Assembly (NCBI RefSeq): GCF_002943425.1
Contig: NZ_PTRA01000001.1
Location: 3,534,001 to 3,598,000 of the forward strand
Origin: Siphonobacter curvatus
GTDB lineage: Bacteria; Bacteroidota; Bacteroidia; Cytophagales; Spirosomataceae
Direction: 5' to 3'
Length of the DNA stretch: 64,000 nucleotides
Positions 18,180 to 26,614 of the stretch are shown here, piece after piece. The number at the start of each line of letters is the position of its first letter. Positions within the stretch are counted from its first letter, which is position 1. Position numbers and translations under genes: made by a program. The notes beneath the pieces were generated by a model. The model had not been told where the DNA came from and searched no databases. It was given only the letters and a program-made list of their open reading frames with translations.

Positions 18180-18794
18180 ATGGAATTTATATCCATTGCC
18201 TTCATTGGTCTGCTCGGAGCTGCCGCTGGTTTTGGCGGAGCTGCCCTACTCGGCCGCTTTCGGAATGTTCGGGAAAAAGAAATCCGCTCGGAATCGACGG
18301 TACTGCTCGAACGAATTGAGAAGGTATTCAAAGTCGTGCTCGCCGAAGGTCATTTCTCCGAAATTCACGACTATACGGATCGGAAAGACCTGTTTATGGG
18401 CCTGAAAGCCGGTTCGAAAAAAGCCCTGATTGTTACCAAAGCCAAGGTACTGGTCGGGTACGATTTCAGCAAAGTGCTTATTCGTTGGGAAGATGGCGAA
18501 CGCCGAATGGTCATTGAATCACTACCCGAACCGGAGATTCTCAGTATCGACTCCGATTACAATATCTACGACATTGACCAGGGCATGTTTAATCGCTTTA
18601 ACAAAGAAGAATATACGAAGCTCCTTTCGGATGCCAAGCAGGTGATTCATAATAAAGCCGTCGCTTCGGAATTGCCGCAGGTAGCCCAGCGACAAATTCG
18701 GATTTTACTCAATCAACTGGCTGATACCTCGGGTTGGAAAATCGATTACCAGTTGCACGAAGCTCCGACTTTATTAACACAAAAGCCGCTCTGA
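18180..18794 (+). CDS. DUF4230 domain-containing protein
   Basis: A 204-residue protein with one N-terminal membrane helix (FISIAFIGLLGAAAGFGGAALLG) and a soluble domain of about 160 residues, exposed on the far side of the membrane. The block VFKVVLAEGHFSEIHDY followed by KKALIVTKAKVLVGYDFSKVLIRW is typical of DUF4230, an uncharacterised family widespread in Bacteroidota and Firmicutes. ATG 18180 is chosen because it opens directly into the helix; upstream codons to 18096 are not membrane-like. The stop codon is inside the terminator stem. No function can be assigned. Confidence 0.85.
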   Translation: MEFISIAFIGLLGAAAGFGGAALLGRFRNVREKEIRSESTVLLERIEKVFKVVLAEGHFSEIHDYTDRKDLFMGLKAGSKKALIVTKAKVLVGYDFSKVLIRWEDGERRMVIESLPEPEILSIDSDYNIYDIDQGMFNRFNKEEYTKLLSDAKQVIHNKAVASELPQVAQRQIRILLNQLADTSGWKIDYQLHEAPTLLTQKPL

Positions 18795-18811
18795 AACAGA
18801 ACGGCTTTTGT
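18779..18811 (+). terminator. Terminator overlapping the DUF4230 gene stop
   Basis: ACAAAAGCCG-C-TCTG pairs with CAGA-A-CGGCTTTTGT (15 bp with one mismatch) around AAA. The stop codon lies in the 5' arm or loop and a T-rich tail follows. Confidence 0.8.
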
Positions 18812-18900
18812 CTTCCCACTTGTTACGCGGAAAGCACTGCTCCAAACTTCCGGTACAGAGACCAGCACACCGGGAATCTATTGCTTCATAACGTAGCCAA

Positions 18901-18975
18901 TGTTACGAGTGAGCACTGCTTTCGCTGCAAAAGTCTCACTGAATCCCTGACTTTCTCATGAGATCACTCGTAACA
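18901..18975. repeat. 12-bp perfect inverted repeat with 51-base loop
   Basis: TGTTACGAGTGA (18901-18912) is repeated as TCACTCGTAACA (18964-18975) in the convergent gap between the DUF4230 gene and the glycine-zipper gene. There is no U tract. It may be a 3'-end RNA structure or a small unannotated RNA. Confidence 0.55.
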
Positions 18976-18999
18976 CGGACTGACTTTTATCATTGAAAG

Positions 19000-19545
19000 C
19001 TATTCGATGGTATTGGCTCGCTGCACGTACTGGCGGAGGGTTTCCCGCTGGGCCTGATAGGTTTCAACGCTTTTGTTGAGTACTATTTTTTTAGAACTGC
19101 TTCCGAGGATCGCCCCAATGATGGCCCCGGGAATGATGCATACCGTTCCCAGAACTGTCGATTTTGTATCAGCCGTCAGGCTAAGCAGTCCTCCTTTTCT
19201 ATCATCTCCCAACGCCTGGCCCCAAATGGCTCCAGTGGCTATTCCTCCTAACATTCCCAATAGAATTCCTCGGCCTATTTTACCCTTTCGACGAATGCGT
19301 ACGAATTCAAGCTGCTCGACGGGCATTCGAATCAGTACCTCAGACGACCTGCGTCTTTTTAAATTCAACGTCGAATCGCCCAGGCTTTGAAAAATGTAGG
19401 GAGCGTAGGGTCTGACGTCTGGTGATACCCTGGCATAAAACTGAACGATATACGGAATACGGCTCTTCGCCAGTGAATCGGTTTGCACCTGAGCCCAGGC
19501 CGTACTTCCTAAAAAAAATAATACTCCTGTAATGATCCCTCTCAT
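19000..19545 (-). CDS. Exported glycine-zipper protein of unknown function
   Basis: A 181-residue protein with a signal peptide ending AWAQ. The C-terminal half has two glycine-rich hydrophobic stretches (GRGILLGMLGGIATGAIWGQALG and VLGTVCIIPGAIIGAILGSSS), the small-xxx-small pattern of glycine-zipper membrane helices. Its start codon overlaps the stop of the upstream M17 aminopeptidase gene by four bases, so the two are translationally coupled. I do not recognise a named family. An envelope location is supported; nothing about mechanism is. Confidence 0.75.
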   Translation of the reverse strand: MRGIITGVLFFLGSTAWAQVQTDSLAKSRIPYIVQFYARVSPDVRPYAPYIFQSLGDSTLNLKRRRSSEVLIRMPVEQLEFVRIRRKGKIGRGILLGMLGGIATGAIWGQALGDDRKGGLLSLTADTKSTVLGTVCIIPGAIIGAILGSSSKKIVLNKSVETYQAQRETLRQYVQRANTIE

Positions 19546-21005
19546 ACGGTAGCTGACGCCTCCTCGCTAACCAGTTGCTCCAAAAATTCAACCAGTAGTC
19601 GTACGCCATAGGCCGTACCTGCCCGCTGTGGAGCAAAGTCCGTATCACCATAAGCGGTACCGGCAATATCGAGGTGAACCCAGGCGGGATGCTCATTCGT
19701 GAATACTTCCAGGAATTTGGCAGCAGCAATGGCCTGCGAATGCGGCAGTCCCGAGAAATTACGGATGTCCGCTACATCGGATTTCAGGTGATCGGCGTAC
19801 GCTTCCCACATCGGTAACCGCCAGAGCCGCTCGCCCGTATGCTCGCCCGCCCGCTTGAGCTGTTTGCCCAGCGAGTTATTTTCGGTAAACATACCCGCGG
19901 CGTGATACCCCAGCGTACGAATAATACTGCCCGTTAGCGTAGCCAAATCAATGACTACGTCCGGATTAAAGTTTTTGATGGCATAGGCCAGACCGTCCGC
20001 CAAAATCAGTCGCCCCTCGGCGTCGGTATCGGTTACTTCGATGGTCTTTCCGGCGTAGGAGGTAATCACGTCGCCGGGTTTCATGCTCTCGCCATCCACG
20101 CTGTTTTCGGTGGTGGGCACTATACCGATCAGTCGCACGGGTAGTTTCAGACGGGCAACGGCTTCCATCGTGCCCAACACGGCGGCCGCTCCGCCCATGT
20201 CCGATTTCATCAGGTGCATGTTTTCGGAGGGCTTGATGGAAATTCCGCCTGTATCGAAGGTAACGCCTTTCCCTACCAGAGCGACGGTTTGACTGGCTCC
20301 CGTCCCTTCATACTCCATGACAATGAATTCCGGCTCATTCCGACTCCCCTGCCCTACGGCCAGCAGTGCCATCAAGCCCAGCGACTGACATTCACCCGCA
20401 TCATAGACCCGCACTTTAAAACCGTGAGCATCGCCCGAGTGCATGGCCCAACTCGCCAGGGTTTGGGGCGTTTTAAAGTTCGCCGGGGCATTGAGCAAGG
20501 GAAATACCCGTAGCTGCGTTTTTGCCAGGATTTCTCCTTTCTGGATAAAATCCGAAAGGTCTTCCGAATGCCGTAATTCAAGCGTTCCCGAGAATAGCGG
20601 CGACGGTTTCACCTCATCTGTTTTATACAGCCCAAAGTTGTAGCTGGCCAGCCAGATGCCATTCACGACAAACTCCGCCCAGGCAGCGGGAAGCGTACTC
20701 AAATCCACGCCCAAAGTCTCGGGCAATTTGTCTTTGTTTTTAAATACCAGTGAGCGAAAAGCTTTAATGATCTCCCCTGAACCTGGATTCGTGCCCAGAC
20801 CCAATACGTAAATGCGAAGGCCAGTAGTCGTAAAGAAAGTCTGGATCTCTCCCTTTTTGCCCGTTACTTCGGCTTGCAGAAGGGCCAATGGTACGGCGGT
20901 TTGCTCGGTTAGAACGGCGAGCGTAGGTTCCAGCGTTTCGAGCTGTACGGGAATAATCAGAGCCTGAATAGTCGCTGAAAAGTCAGAAACGGTCTGTATC
21001 TTCAT
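19542..21005 (-). CDS. Leucyl aminopeptidase, M17 family
   Basis: A 487-residue cytosolic metalloaminopeptidase that removes N-terminal residues from peptides. ATG 21005 (MKIQTVSDFSATI) is preferred to a longer frame from 21068. The C-terminal catalytic domain shows the M17 metal and active-site blocks: VGKGVTFDTGGISIKP, MKSDMGGAAAV, and TDTDAEGRLILADGLAYA, which contains the two-metal Asp/Glu ligands and the conserved Arg. It overlaps the glycine-zipper gene downstream by four bases. Usually hexameric and Zn/Mn dependent. Confidence 0.94.
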   Translation of the reverse strand: MKIQTVSDFSATIQALIIPVQLETLEPTLAVLTEQTAVPLALLQAEVTGKKGEIQTFFTTTGLRIYVLGLGTNPGSGEIIKAFRSLVFKNKDKLPETLGVDLSTLPAAWAEFVVNGIWLASYNFGLYKTDEVKPSPLFSGTLELRHSEDLSDFIQKGEILAKTQLRVFPLLNAPANFKTPQTLASWAMHSGDAHGFKVRVYDAGECQSLGLMALLAVGQGSRNEPEFIVMEYEGTGASQTVALVGKGVTFDTGGISIKPSENMHLMKSDMGGAAAVLGTMEAVARLKLPVRLIGIVPTTENSVDGESMKPGDVITSYAGKTIEVTDTDAEGRLILADGLAYAIKNFNPDVVIDLATLTGSIIRTLGYHAAGMFTENNSLGKQLKRAGEHTGERLWRLPMWEAYADHLKSDVADIRNFSGLPHSQAIAAAKFLEVFTNEHPAWVHLDIAGTAYGDTDFAPQRAGTAYGVRLLVEFLEQLVSEEASATV

Positions 21006-21042
21006 AAATCGTTTATTGTCGTACAAAAAATCTGTATTTGCG

Positions 21043-21050
21043 TAGGTTTG
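21043..21050 (+). promoter_or_regulatory. Candidate minus-7 box (TAGGTTTG)
   Basis: TAnnTTTG match 42 bases before the 98-residue gene. No convincing minus-33 element. Confidence 0.3.
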
Positions 21051-21092
21051 CATCAAACTTGTTGCCATACGCCGACAAATCTAAGATACTTT

Positions 21093-21389
21093 ATGACATT
21101 CGAGGAATTTCAACGTTCACTGAAGGACGATACACCGCCTGCTTCCCTAAACCCTATTCTGGAAGGCCTCTGGTACGACGGGAAAGAGGATTGGGAAGCC
21201 GCCCACAACATTGCTCAGTCGGCCGAAGGTACGCCCGCCTATGACCGCCTCCACGCCTATCTGCACCGCAAGGAAGGCGACACCTGGAATGCCAATTATT
21301 GGTACCGACGGGCGGGAGCGGCTACGTACACCGGCAGTTTGTTGAGCGAATGGGAAACGCTGGTTCGGCAGTATCTTGAGCGGAGCTAA
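21093..21389 (+). CDS. Small conserved protein of unknown function (98 aa)
   Basis: Begins MTFEEFQRSLKDDTPP at ATG 21093; a longer frame from 21048 has no support. The core LWYDGKEDWEAAHNIAQ followed by DRLHAYLHRKEGDTWNANYWYRRAG is a pattern I recognise from many small uncharacterised bacterial proteins, with invariant-looking Trp, His and Tyr residues. There is no signal peptide and no membrane helix; it is probably cytosolic and helical. It diverges from the aminopeptidase gene. Function unknown. Confidence 0.8.
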   Translation: MTFEEFQRSLKDDTPPASLNPILEGLWYDGKEDWEAAHNIAQSAEGTPAYDRLHAYLHRKEGDTWNANYWYRRAGAATYTGSLLSEWETLVRQYLERS

Positions 21390-21442
21390 ACGAGCCGTTT
21401 GACTTTTTTAAATTTTGCAAAGTCCCTTCGTATCCCAAGGCG

Positions 21443-21450
21443 TAACTTTG
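21443..21450 (+). promoter_or_regulatory. Candidate minus-7 box (TAACTTTG) for the FAD/Fe-S oxidase gene
   Basis: TAnnTTTG match about 75 bases before the ATG at 21525. A short stem ACGCCGA/TCGGCGT (about 21481-21504) lies between it and the start. Confidence 0.35.
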
Positions 21451-21524
21451 TCTAAAACGGATGAATTTTATCAGCCACTTACGCCGAGAGCGATTCGATC
21501 GGCGTGGAGTTAAGTGAAGTAACC

Positions 21525-24503
21525 ATGTCTGAGACGATTGAAGCCTCCAGCTTCGGGGCGTTGCAACAAGCTTTTGAAGGGGAATTATATTATACCAAGT
21601 CAACGGTACACGAAGCCCAGCGAATCCTGTATTCCACTGACGCCTCGGTATACCGGGAAAAACCGCTGGCCGTCGCCATTCCCAAATCCGTTACAGATTT
21701 AAAAAATCTGCTGACGTTCGCCCGCAACCATCGAACGACGCTGATTCCACGTACGGCGGGTACTTCGCTGGCGGGGCAGGTCGTGGGTTCGGGGATTGTG
21801 GTGGATTTATCGAAATACTTTACGGAAATTCTGGAAATCAATACCGAAGAACGCTGGGCCCGCGTACAGCCCGGGGTCATTCGGGATGACCTGAATAAAG
21901 CACTGGCTCCGTACGGTCTGATGTTCGGACCGGAAACGTCTACGGCCAACCGGGCGATGATTGGAGGCATGGTGGGAAATAATTCCTGTGGCTTACATAG
22001 TATCGTCTGGGGCAACACCCGTGATCACTTGCTGGCGGCCAAAGTACTACTATCGGATGGATCGGAAACGGAATTCAAAGCCTTAACGCCCTGGCGGTAT
22101 GATCTGAAACGGGAGGCTACCGAAACTTCGCTGGAATCGGATATTTACCGGGGTATTCACGACCTCTTATCCAATCCCCAGCATCAGCAAAACATTGCCG
22201 AGCGTTTTCCTAAACGTTCGCTCAGCCGTCGCAATACGGGTTACGCCCTGGATGCTTTGCTGAATCAAGAGCCGTTTACAAGTGGGGCTTCCGACTTTAA
22301 CCTCTGTGCATTGCTGGCGGGCTCGGAAGGGACGCTGGCATTGGCGACGGAACTGAAGATCAATCTCCTTCCTCTACCTCCCTCGGAAGTAGCGGTGGCC
22401 TGCGTGCATTGTACGTCCATTCAGGAATCCCTTCAGGCGAACCTGGTAGCCCTCCAGCACCGACCCATGGCGTCGGAACTGGTGGATCAATACATTCTGG
22501 ATTTTACCAAAGACAATCCCGAACAGAGTAAAAATCGCTTTTTCATCGAAGGCGATCCCGCTGCCATTCTGATGGTGGAGTTCATGGCCAAAACGCCGGA
22601 ATCGCTTCAGCAGCAGGTCGACCAGTTTGTAAGCGATTTGCAAAACCGGGGACTAGGCTACGCAGTACCTGTCATCTACGGTGAAAAAACCAAGCAGGTC
22701 TGGGACGTTCGCAAAGGGGGTCTGGGACTAATCCGGAATTTACCCGGGGATACTCAACCCGTGAATTTGATTGAAGACTGTGCCGTAGCTCCCGAGGAAC
22801 TCCCCCAGTACATCGCCGAACTTGAAGCCATGCTACGGCGGCATAACATTCACGCCAGCTACTACGCCCACGCCGGAGCGGGGGAGCTGCACGTGGAGCC
22901 CATGATCAACCTGAAAACGTCAGAGGGACAGGCCTTATTCCGGCAAGTACTGGCCGAAACAGTCGAGCTGGTGAAGAAATACCGGGGTTCGCTTTCGGGA
23001 GAACACGGGGATGGACGCTTACGCGGCGAGTTTATTCCGCAGATGATGGGCGAAGAAGTATACGATCTTTTCCGCCAGATCAAACGCCTCTTCGATCCGC
23101 TGGGGGTATTGAACGCGGGGAAAATCGTCGATACGCCGCCCATGAATCAGTTTCTGCGGTACGAAGCTGATAAGCCCGTTCGCAAAATCAATACGTACTT
23201 CGATTTCAGTGCTCAGGAAAATATTCTACGGCTGACGGAAAAGTGTTCAGGTTCGGGCGACTGCCGGAAAACGGAGCTATCAGGTGGGACGATGTGTCCC
23301 AGCTTTATGGCTACCCGCAGCGAACGCGATACGACCCGGGGTCGGGCCAACGTCTTACGGGAATTCCTGACTAATTCAACCAAGAAAAATCCCTTCGATC
23401 ATCCGGAAATTAAGGATGTGATGGACTTGTGTCTGAGCTGTAAGGGCTGTAAATCCGAATGCCCGAGTAGTGTGGACGTTTCCAAGTTGAAAGCCGAATT
23501 TCTGCAGCATTATTACGATGCCCACGGTGTACCCTTTCGCTCAAAGATGGTGGGGAACTTTACGGCCCTGTCCCGCATGGGCAGTCGAATGCCACGCCTG
23601 TATAACTGGGCCATGCAAAGCAAATTACCCTCGCTGGCGATCAAGAAAGTGATGGGATTCGCCCCGGATCGTTCCATGCCGACCATCGCGGCTCAGACGC
23701 TGCGGCAATGGTTTGCCGAACACGAATTCCGACTCAATACGACGGGCCGCGTGAAGTTCAAGCGTATTCTGTTCTTCTGCGACGAGTTTACCAACTACAA
23801 TGATGTAGAGGTGGGCAAGAAAGCAATTCTGCTCCTGAGCGGATTAGGTTATAAAATCGAGATTCCGTACCACGTGGAATCCGGACGGACGTACCTCTCG
23901 AAAGGGATGGTAAAAGAAGCCCGTAAAATCGCGATTAAAAACGTAACGCTACTGGCTGAAGTCATCAAGGACGGAGCACCCATCGTAGGATTGGAACCCT
24001 CGGCGATTCTTACCTTGCGAGATGAGTACCTGGAGCTGGTCCCTGCCGAATTGAAAGCTCAAGCCGAGGAGGTAGCCAGTCGGGCGTTTATTTTCGATGA
24101 ATTTTTATCGCAGGAACTAGATAAGAAAAATATCAAGTCCGATCAGTTTACGTACGAAAAACGACTCATCAAGCTGCACGGGCACTGCCACCAGAAAGCC
24201 TTGTCGAGCCTGACGCATACCAAGAAAATCCTTTCCTTACCCAGTCAGTACGAAGTTCACCTGATTCCTTCTGGTTGCTGCGGCATGGCGGGCAGCTTTG
24301 GCTACGAAGCCAAACATTACGAGGTTTCGATGCAAATTGGAGAGCTGGTACTCTTCCCAACCGTTCGAAATCAACCCGAAGAAGTAACCATTGCTGCTCC
24401 CGGAACCAGCTGTCGCCACCAGATTAAGGATGGAACGGGCCGTATCGCCCTTCACCCCGCGGAGATTCTTTGGGAAGCCTTTGTACGCAATGAAATTCAA
24501 TAA
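21525..24503 (+). CDS. FAD-binding and (Fe-S)-binding oxidoreductase (GlcD-GlcF-type fusion; D-lactate/2-hydroxyacid dehydrogenase-like)
   Basis: A 992-residue fusion. The N-terminal half is an FAD-linked oxidase: the PCMH FAD-binding segment includes IPRTAGTSLAGQVVG and PETSTANRAMIGGMVGNNSCG, and the GlcD-like C-lobe ends with SGEHGDGRLRGEF. The second half has a ferredoxin-like domain, with a Cys cluster near 572 (CSGSGDC) and CLSCKGCKSECP near 635, followed by CCG-type heterodisulfide-reductase repeats (HGHCHQKAL; GCCGMAGSFGYE near 916). It probably oxidises a D-2-hydroxyacid and passes electrons to quinone. GTG 21504 is an alternative start. It stands alone, with a strong terminator after it. 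Confidence 0.9.
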   Translation: MSETIEASSFGALQQAFEGELYYTKSTVHEAQRILYSTDASVYREKPLAVAIPKSVTDLKNLLTFARNHRTTLIPRTAGTSLAGQVVGSGIVVDLSKYFTEILEINTEERWARVQPGVIRDDLNKALAPYGLMFGPETSTANRAMIGGMVGNNSCGLHSIVWGNTRDHLLAAKVLLSDGSETEFKALTPWRYDLKREATETSLESDIYRGIHDLLSNPQHQQNIAERFPKRSLSRRNTGYALDALLNQEPFTSGASDFNLCALLAGSEGTLALATELKINLLPLPPSEVAVACVHCTSIQESLQANLVALQHRPMASELVDQYILDFTKDNPEQSKNRFFIEGDPAAILMVEFMAKTPESLQQQVDQFVSDLQNRGLGYAVPVIYGEKTKQVWDVRKGGLGLIRNLPGDTQPVNLIEDCAVAPEELPQYIAELEAMLRRHNIHASYYAHAGAGELHVEPMINLKTSEGQALFRQVLAETVELVKKYRGSLSGEHGDGRLRGEFIPQMMGEEVYDLFRQIKRLFDPLGVLNAGKIVDTPPMNQFLRYEADKPVRKINTYFDFSAQENILRLTEKCSGSGDCRKTELSGGTMCPSFMATRSERDTTRGRANVLREFLTNSTKKNPFDHPEIKDVMDLCLSCKGCKSECPSSVDVSKLKAEFLQHYYDAHGVPFRSKMVGNFTALSRMGSRMPRLYNWAMQSKLPSLAIKKVMGFAPDRSMPTIAAQTLRQWFAEHEFRLNTTGRVKFKRILFFCDEFTNYNDVEVGKKAILLLSGLGYKIEIPYHVESGRTYLSKGMVKEARKIAIKNVTLLAEVIKDGAPIVGLEPSAILTLRDEYLELVPAELKAQAEEVASRAFIFDEFLSQELDKKNIKSDQFTYEKRLIKLHGHCHQKALSSLTHTKKILSLPSQYEVHLIPSGCCGMAGSFGYEAKHYEVSMQIGELVLFPTVRNQPEEVTIAAPGTSCRHQIKDGTGRIALHPAEILWEAFVRNEIQ

Positions 24504-24553
24504 AAGATTCAGACCCTGAACCTACAAGCCGGACTGAATTCCGAAGCTCTGAC

Positions 24554-24598
24554 TAGCCCCCTAAAAAACTCCTCACTTTGGGAATTTTTAGGGGGCTA
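24554..24598 (+). terminator. Terminator after the FAD/Fe-S oxidase gene
   Basis: TAGCCCCCTAAAAA (24554-24567) pairs perfectly with TTTTTAGGGGGCTA (24585-24598), a 14-bp stem with a 17-base loop, about 50 bases past the stop. Confidence 0.8.
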
Positions 24599-24675
24599 AC
24601 TGCCTTCATTCAACGCCTAACAAGCTTGATTAGAGGGTCTTTTACTTCGGATGAGCTAGCCGGTTTTGAATAGGA

Positions 24676-24768
24676 CCTCAACCTTTCGTAGTCACTGAAA
24701 CATTAGACCATTCAAACTGCCCAGGCTTCCAACCTTAAACTTTTTCAACCATTCCACCCTAAACTACA
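24676..24768. repeat. CAAAC/TTAAAC-rich tract (family B, copy 2)
   Basis: Part of the 315-base gene-free stretch 24504-24818. It carries repeated blocks such as CCTCAACCTTT, TTAGACC, ATTCAAACT, CCTTAAAC and TTTCAACC spaced about 10-12 bases apart. Closely similar blocks occur in the same order at 32439-32512. I see no gene in it. The rest of the gap holds the terminator and short unstructured sequence. Confidence 0.45.
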
Positions 24769-24818
24769 TCTGGCAATGTTTTTTAGCGGATATTTGGCCT
24801 GAACTTTCCGGCTCATCC

Positions 24819-26099
24819 ATGACCGAACTACTTATTTTATTTCTCCTGATTTTACTTAATGGTGTTTTTTCAATGGCAGAAATTGCTCTGGTTTCTGCCC
24901 GTAAAATACGCCTGAAAAACGACGCCGAACGCGGTGATAAACAAGCCCGGCATGCCCTTCAGCTCGCCGAAGCACCTGACACTTTTCTCTCTACCGTACA
25001 GATCGGCATTACGCTGATTGGTATCCTGACGGGTATCTATTCCGGCGAAAAGCTGGAAGGCGATCTATCGCTATGGCTTCAGCAGTTCGCGTTTGTGGCC
25101 CCGTACGCTAGTACCGTCGCCCGGGCGTTGTTGCTGCTGATGATCACGTACTTTACTTTAGTCATCGGAGAGTTAGTACCCAAACGGATTGGACTCACCC
25201 GAGCGGAAAGCATTTCTAAGACGCTGGCTTTACCGATGTCCGTCCTCTCCCGTATAACCTATCCGTTCATTTGGTTACTGTCTACGTCTACCAATCTGAT
25301 CGTCAAAGTACTGGGCATTCGCCGGGGTGATGACAGTATGGTAACTGAAGAAGAAATCAAGGCCATTGTGAATGAAGGGCTGGAGCAGGGTACCATCGAT
25401 GAAATTGAACAGGAAATTGTGGAGAACGTGTTTAATGTCAGCGACCGGCATATTGTATCACTGATGACCCACCGCAGCGATCTGGCCTGGATTGATCTGA
25501 ACGACAACGTCGAGCAGTTGCGAAAGAAAATTGAACTGGAACGGCACTCCGTCTACCCCGTTGGGGACAAATCGCTGGACCGGATGGTCGGCGTTATTAC
25601 AGTCAAAGATTTGTATCTGGCTACACCCGATACTCCGCTGAAAACGCTCATTCATAAACCCTTGTTCTTACCCGAAAATATTTCGGCGTATCAGGTACTG
25701 GATGAATTCCGTAAGTCTAAAGTACACCACGGCTTCATTGTGGATGAGTACGGCGTTCTCCAGGGGATGGTAACGGTGAATGATATATTCGAAGCCATCG
25801 TTGGTCACATGCCCGATGCCGAAGTGGTTGATTTCACTTTTGTGGAGCGGGAAGATGGTTCGTTTCTGGTAGAAGCACAGATGCCTTTTATTGACTTTCT
25901 CAGTCGCTTAGGCCGCCGGGATATTCGTGATTTTCTGGAAGAAGATTTCTCAACGGTCGCTGGTTTTATGCTTCATCACCTCCGCCGCATTCCCGTGGAG
26001 GGCGATCACATCAAATGGGATAACCTGACCTTCGAAGTAGTAGATATGGACGGTCAACGGATTGATAAGATCTTGGTTACAGAAGAAGATTCAGAGTAA
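24819..26099 (+). CDS. CNNM/CBS-domain membrane protein (CorC/HlyC-type hemolysin family)
   Basis: A 426-residue protein with the standard three-part layout. An N-terminal CNNM (DUF21) membrane domain of three to four helices (about 1-190, with GVFSMAEIALVSARKIRL and IGELVPKRIGL) is followed by a CBS pair (about 205-330, HGFIVDEYGVLQGMVTVNDIFEAIVG) and a C-terminal CorC_HlyC transporter-associated domain (about 345-426). Family members transport or regulate Mg2+ or other divalent cations; the old name hemolysin is historical. Monocistronic. Confidence 0.92.
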   Translation: MTELLILFLLILLNGVFSMAEIALVSARKIRLKNDAERGDKQARHALQLAEAPDTFLSTVQIGITLIGILTGIYSGEKLEGDLSLWLQQFAFVAPYASTVARALLLLMITYFTLVIGELVPKRIGLTRAESISKTLALPMSVLSRITYPFIWLLSTSTNLIVKVLGIRRGDDSMVTEEEIKAIVNEGLEQGTIDEIEQEIVENVFNVSDRHIVSLMTHRSDLAWIDLNDNVEQLRKKIELERHSVYPVGDKSLDRMVGVITVKDLYLATPDTPLKTLIHKPLFLPENISAYQVLDEFRKSKVHHGFIVDEYGVLQGMVTVNDIFEAIVGHMPDAEVVDFTFVEREDGSFLVEAQMPFIDFLSRLGRRDIRDFLEEDFSTVAGFMLHHLRRIPVEGDHIKWDNLTFEVVDMDGQRIDKILVTEEDSE

Positions 26100-26108
26100 A
26101 AAAACGAA

Positions 26109-26136
26109 AGGGGCTGAAATCTACGTTTCAGCCCCT
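26109..26136. terminator. Terminator between convergent CorC-type and 83-aa genes
   Basis: AGGGGCTGAAA pairs perfectly with TTTCAGCCCCT around TCTACG. The A-rich flank on the left gives a U tract for the minus-strand gene; plus-strand stopping is weaker. Confidence 0.8.
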
Positions 26137-26155
26137 AGGAAGTCTCTATGGTTGT

Positions 26156-26407
26156 TTAACGGGCGTCGGTAGCATTCAAAAAAGCCTCCAGCGACATCCC
26201 TTCTCCCTTAAATCCGAAACAGGGATAGGCCGTAATGCCTCCTCCCGAATACAGACGGGCCTGTAGGTATTTTTTAGTGGGATAATACGTTTCCAGTTCA
26301 GCTAATCGTTCCTGCGAATCCACTATACCGAACCATAGATTTCCATCAAAAAAGAAAGCATTCGCAGGAATGTCACTTCCTGGTGAAGTAAGTAAAGCAG
26401 AACTCAT
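26156..26407 (-). CDS. Hypothetical protein (83 aa)
   Basis: A small protein, MSSALLTSPG to FLNATDAR, with no signal peptide or membrane helix. Its middle has a conserved look (IVDSQERLAELETYYPTKKYL; GGGITAYPCFGFKGEGMSLEAF), and codon use resembles neighbouring genes. It ends right before a terminator in the correct orientation, which supports a real transcription unit. I do not recognise the family. Confidence 0.6.
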   Translation of the reverse strand: MSSALLTSPGSDIPANAFFFDGNLWFGIVDSQERLAELETYYPTKKYLQARLYSGGGITAYPCFGFKGEGMSLEAFLNATDAR

Positions 26408-26482
26408 TTCTTTAAGTGGTTGGATGTAAAAATAGGCTTCTCTAAAAAAGATACGTACGCTTAAGGAGTATACTTTTTCTAG

Positions 26483-26614
26483 CTAAAGGTGTGTAGGTCA
26501 ATTCTAATACGAATAACCATAAACGTCTCATCTTCAGCCGAGCCTTTTCTATTAACAACCTCTTTTACCCGTTATTCGGTAGAAATGTCTGCCTTTTTGG
26601 TTACGCACCTTTAG
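26483..26614. repeat. Nested inverted repeat at the 3' end of the ATP-grasp gene
   Basis: The outer arms CTAAAGGTGTGTA (26483-26495) and TACGCACCTTTAG (26602-26614) pair along 13 positions with one T-G wobble. The inner arms CGAATAAC (26510-26517) and GTTATTCG (26571-26578) pair perfectly. The outer right arm includes the ATP-grasp stop codon. It fills most of the gap 26408-26610, where I see no gene. Confidence 0.5.
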
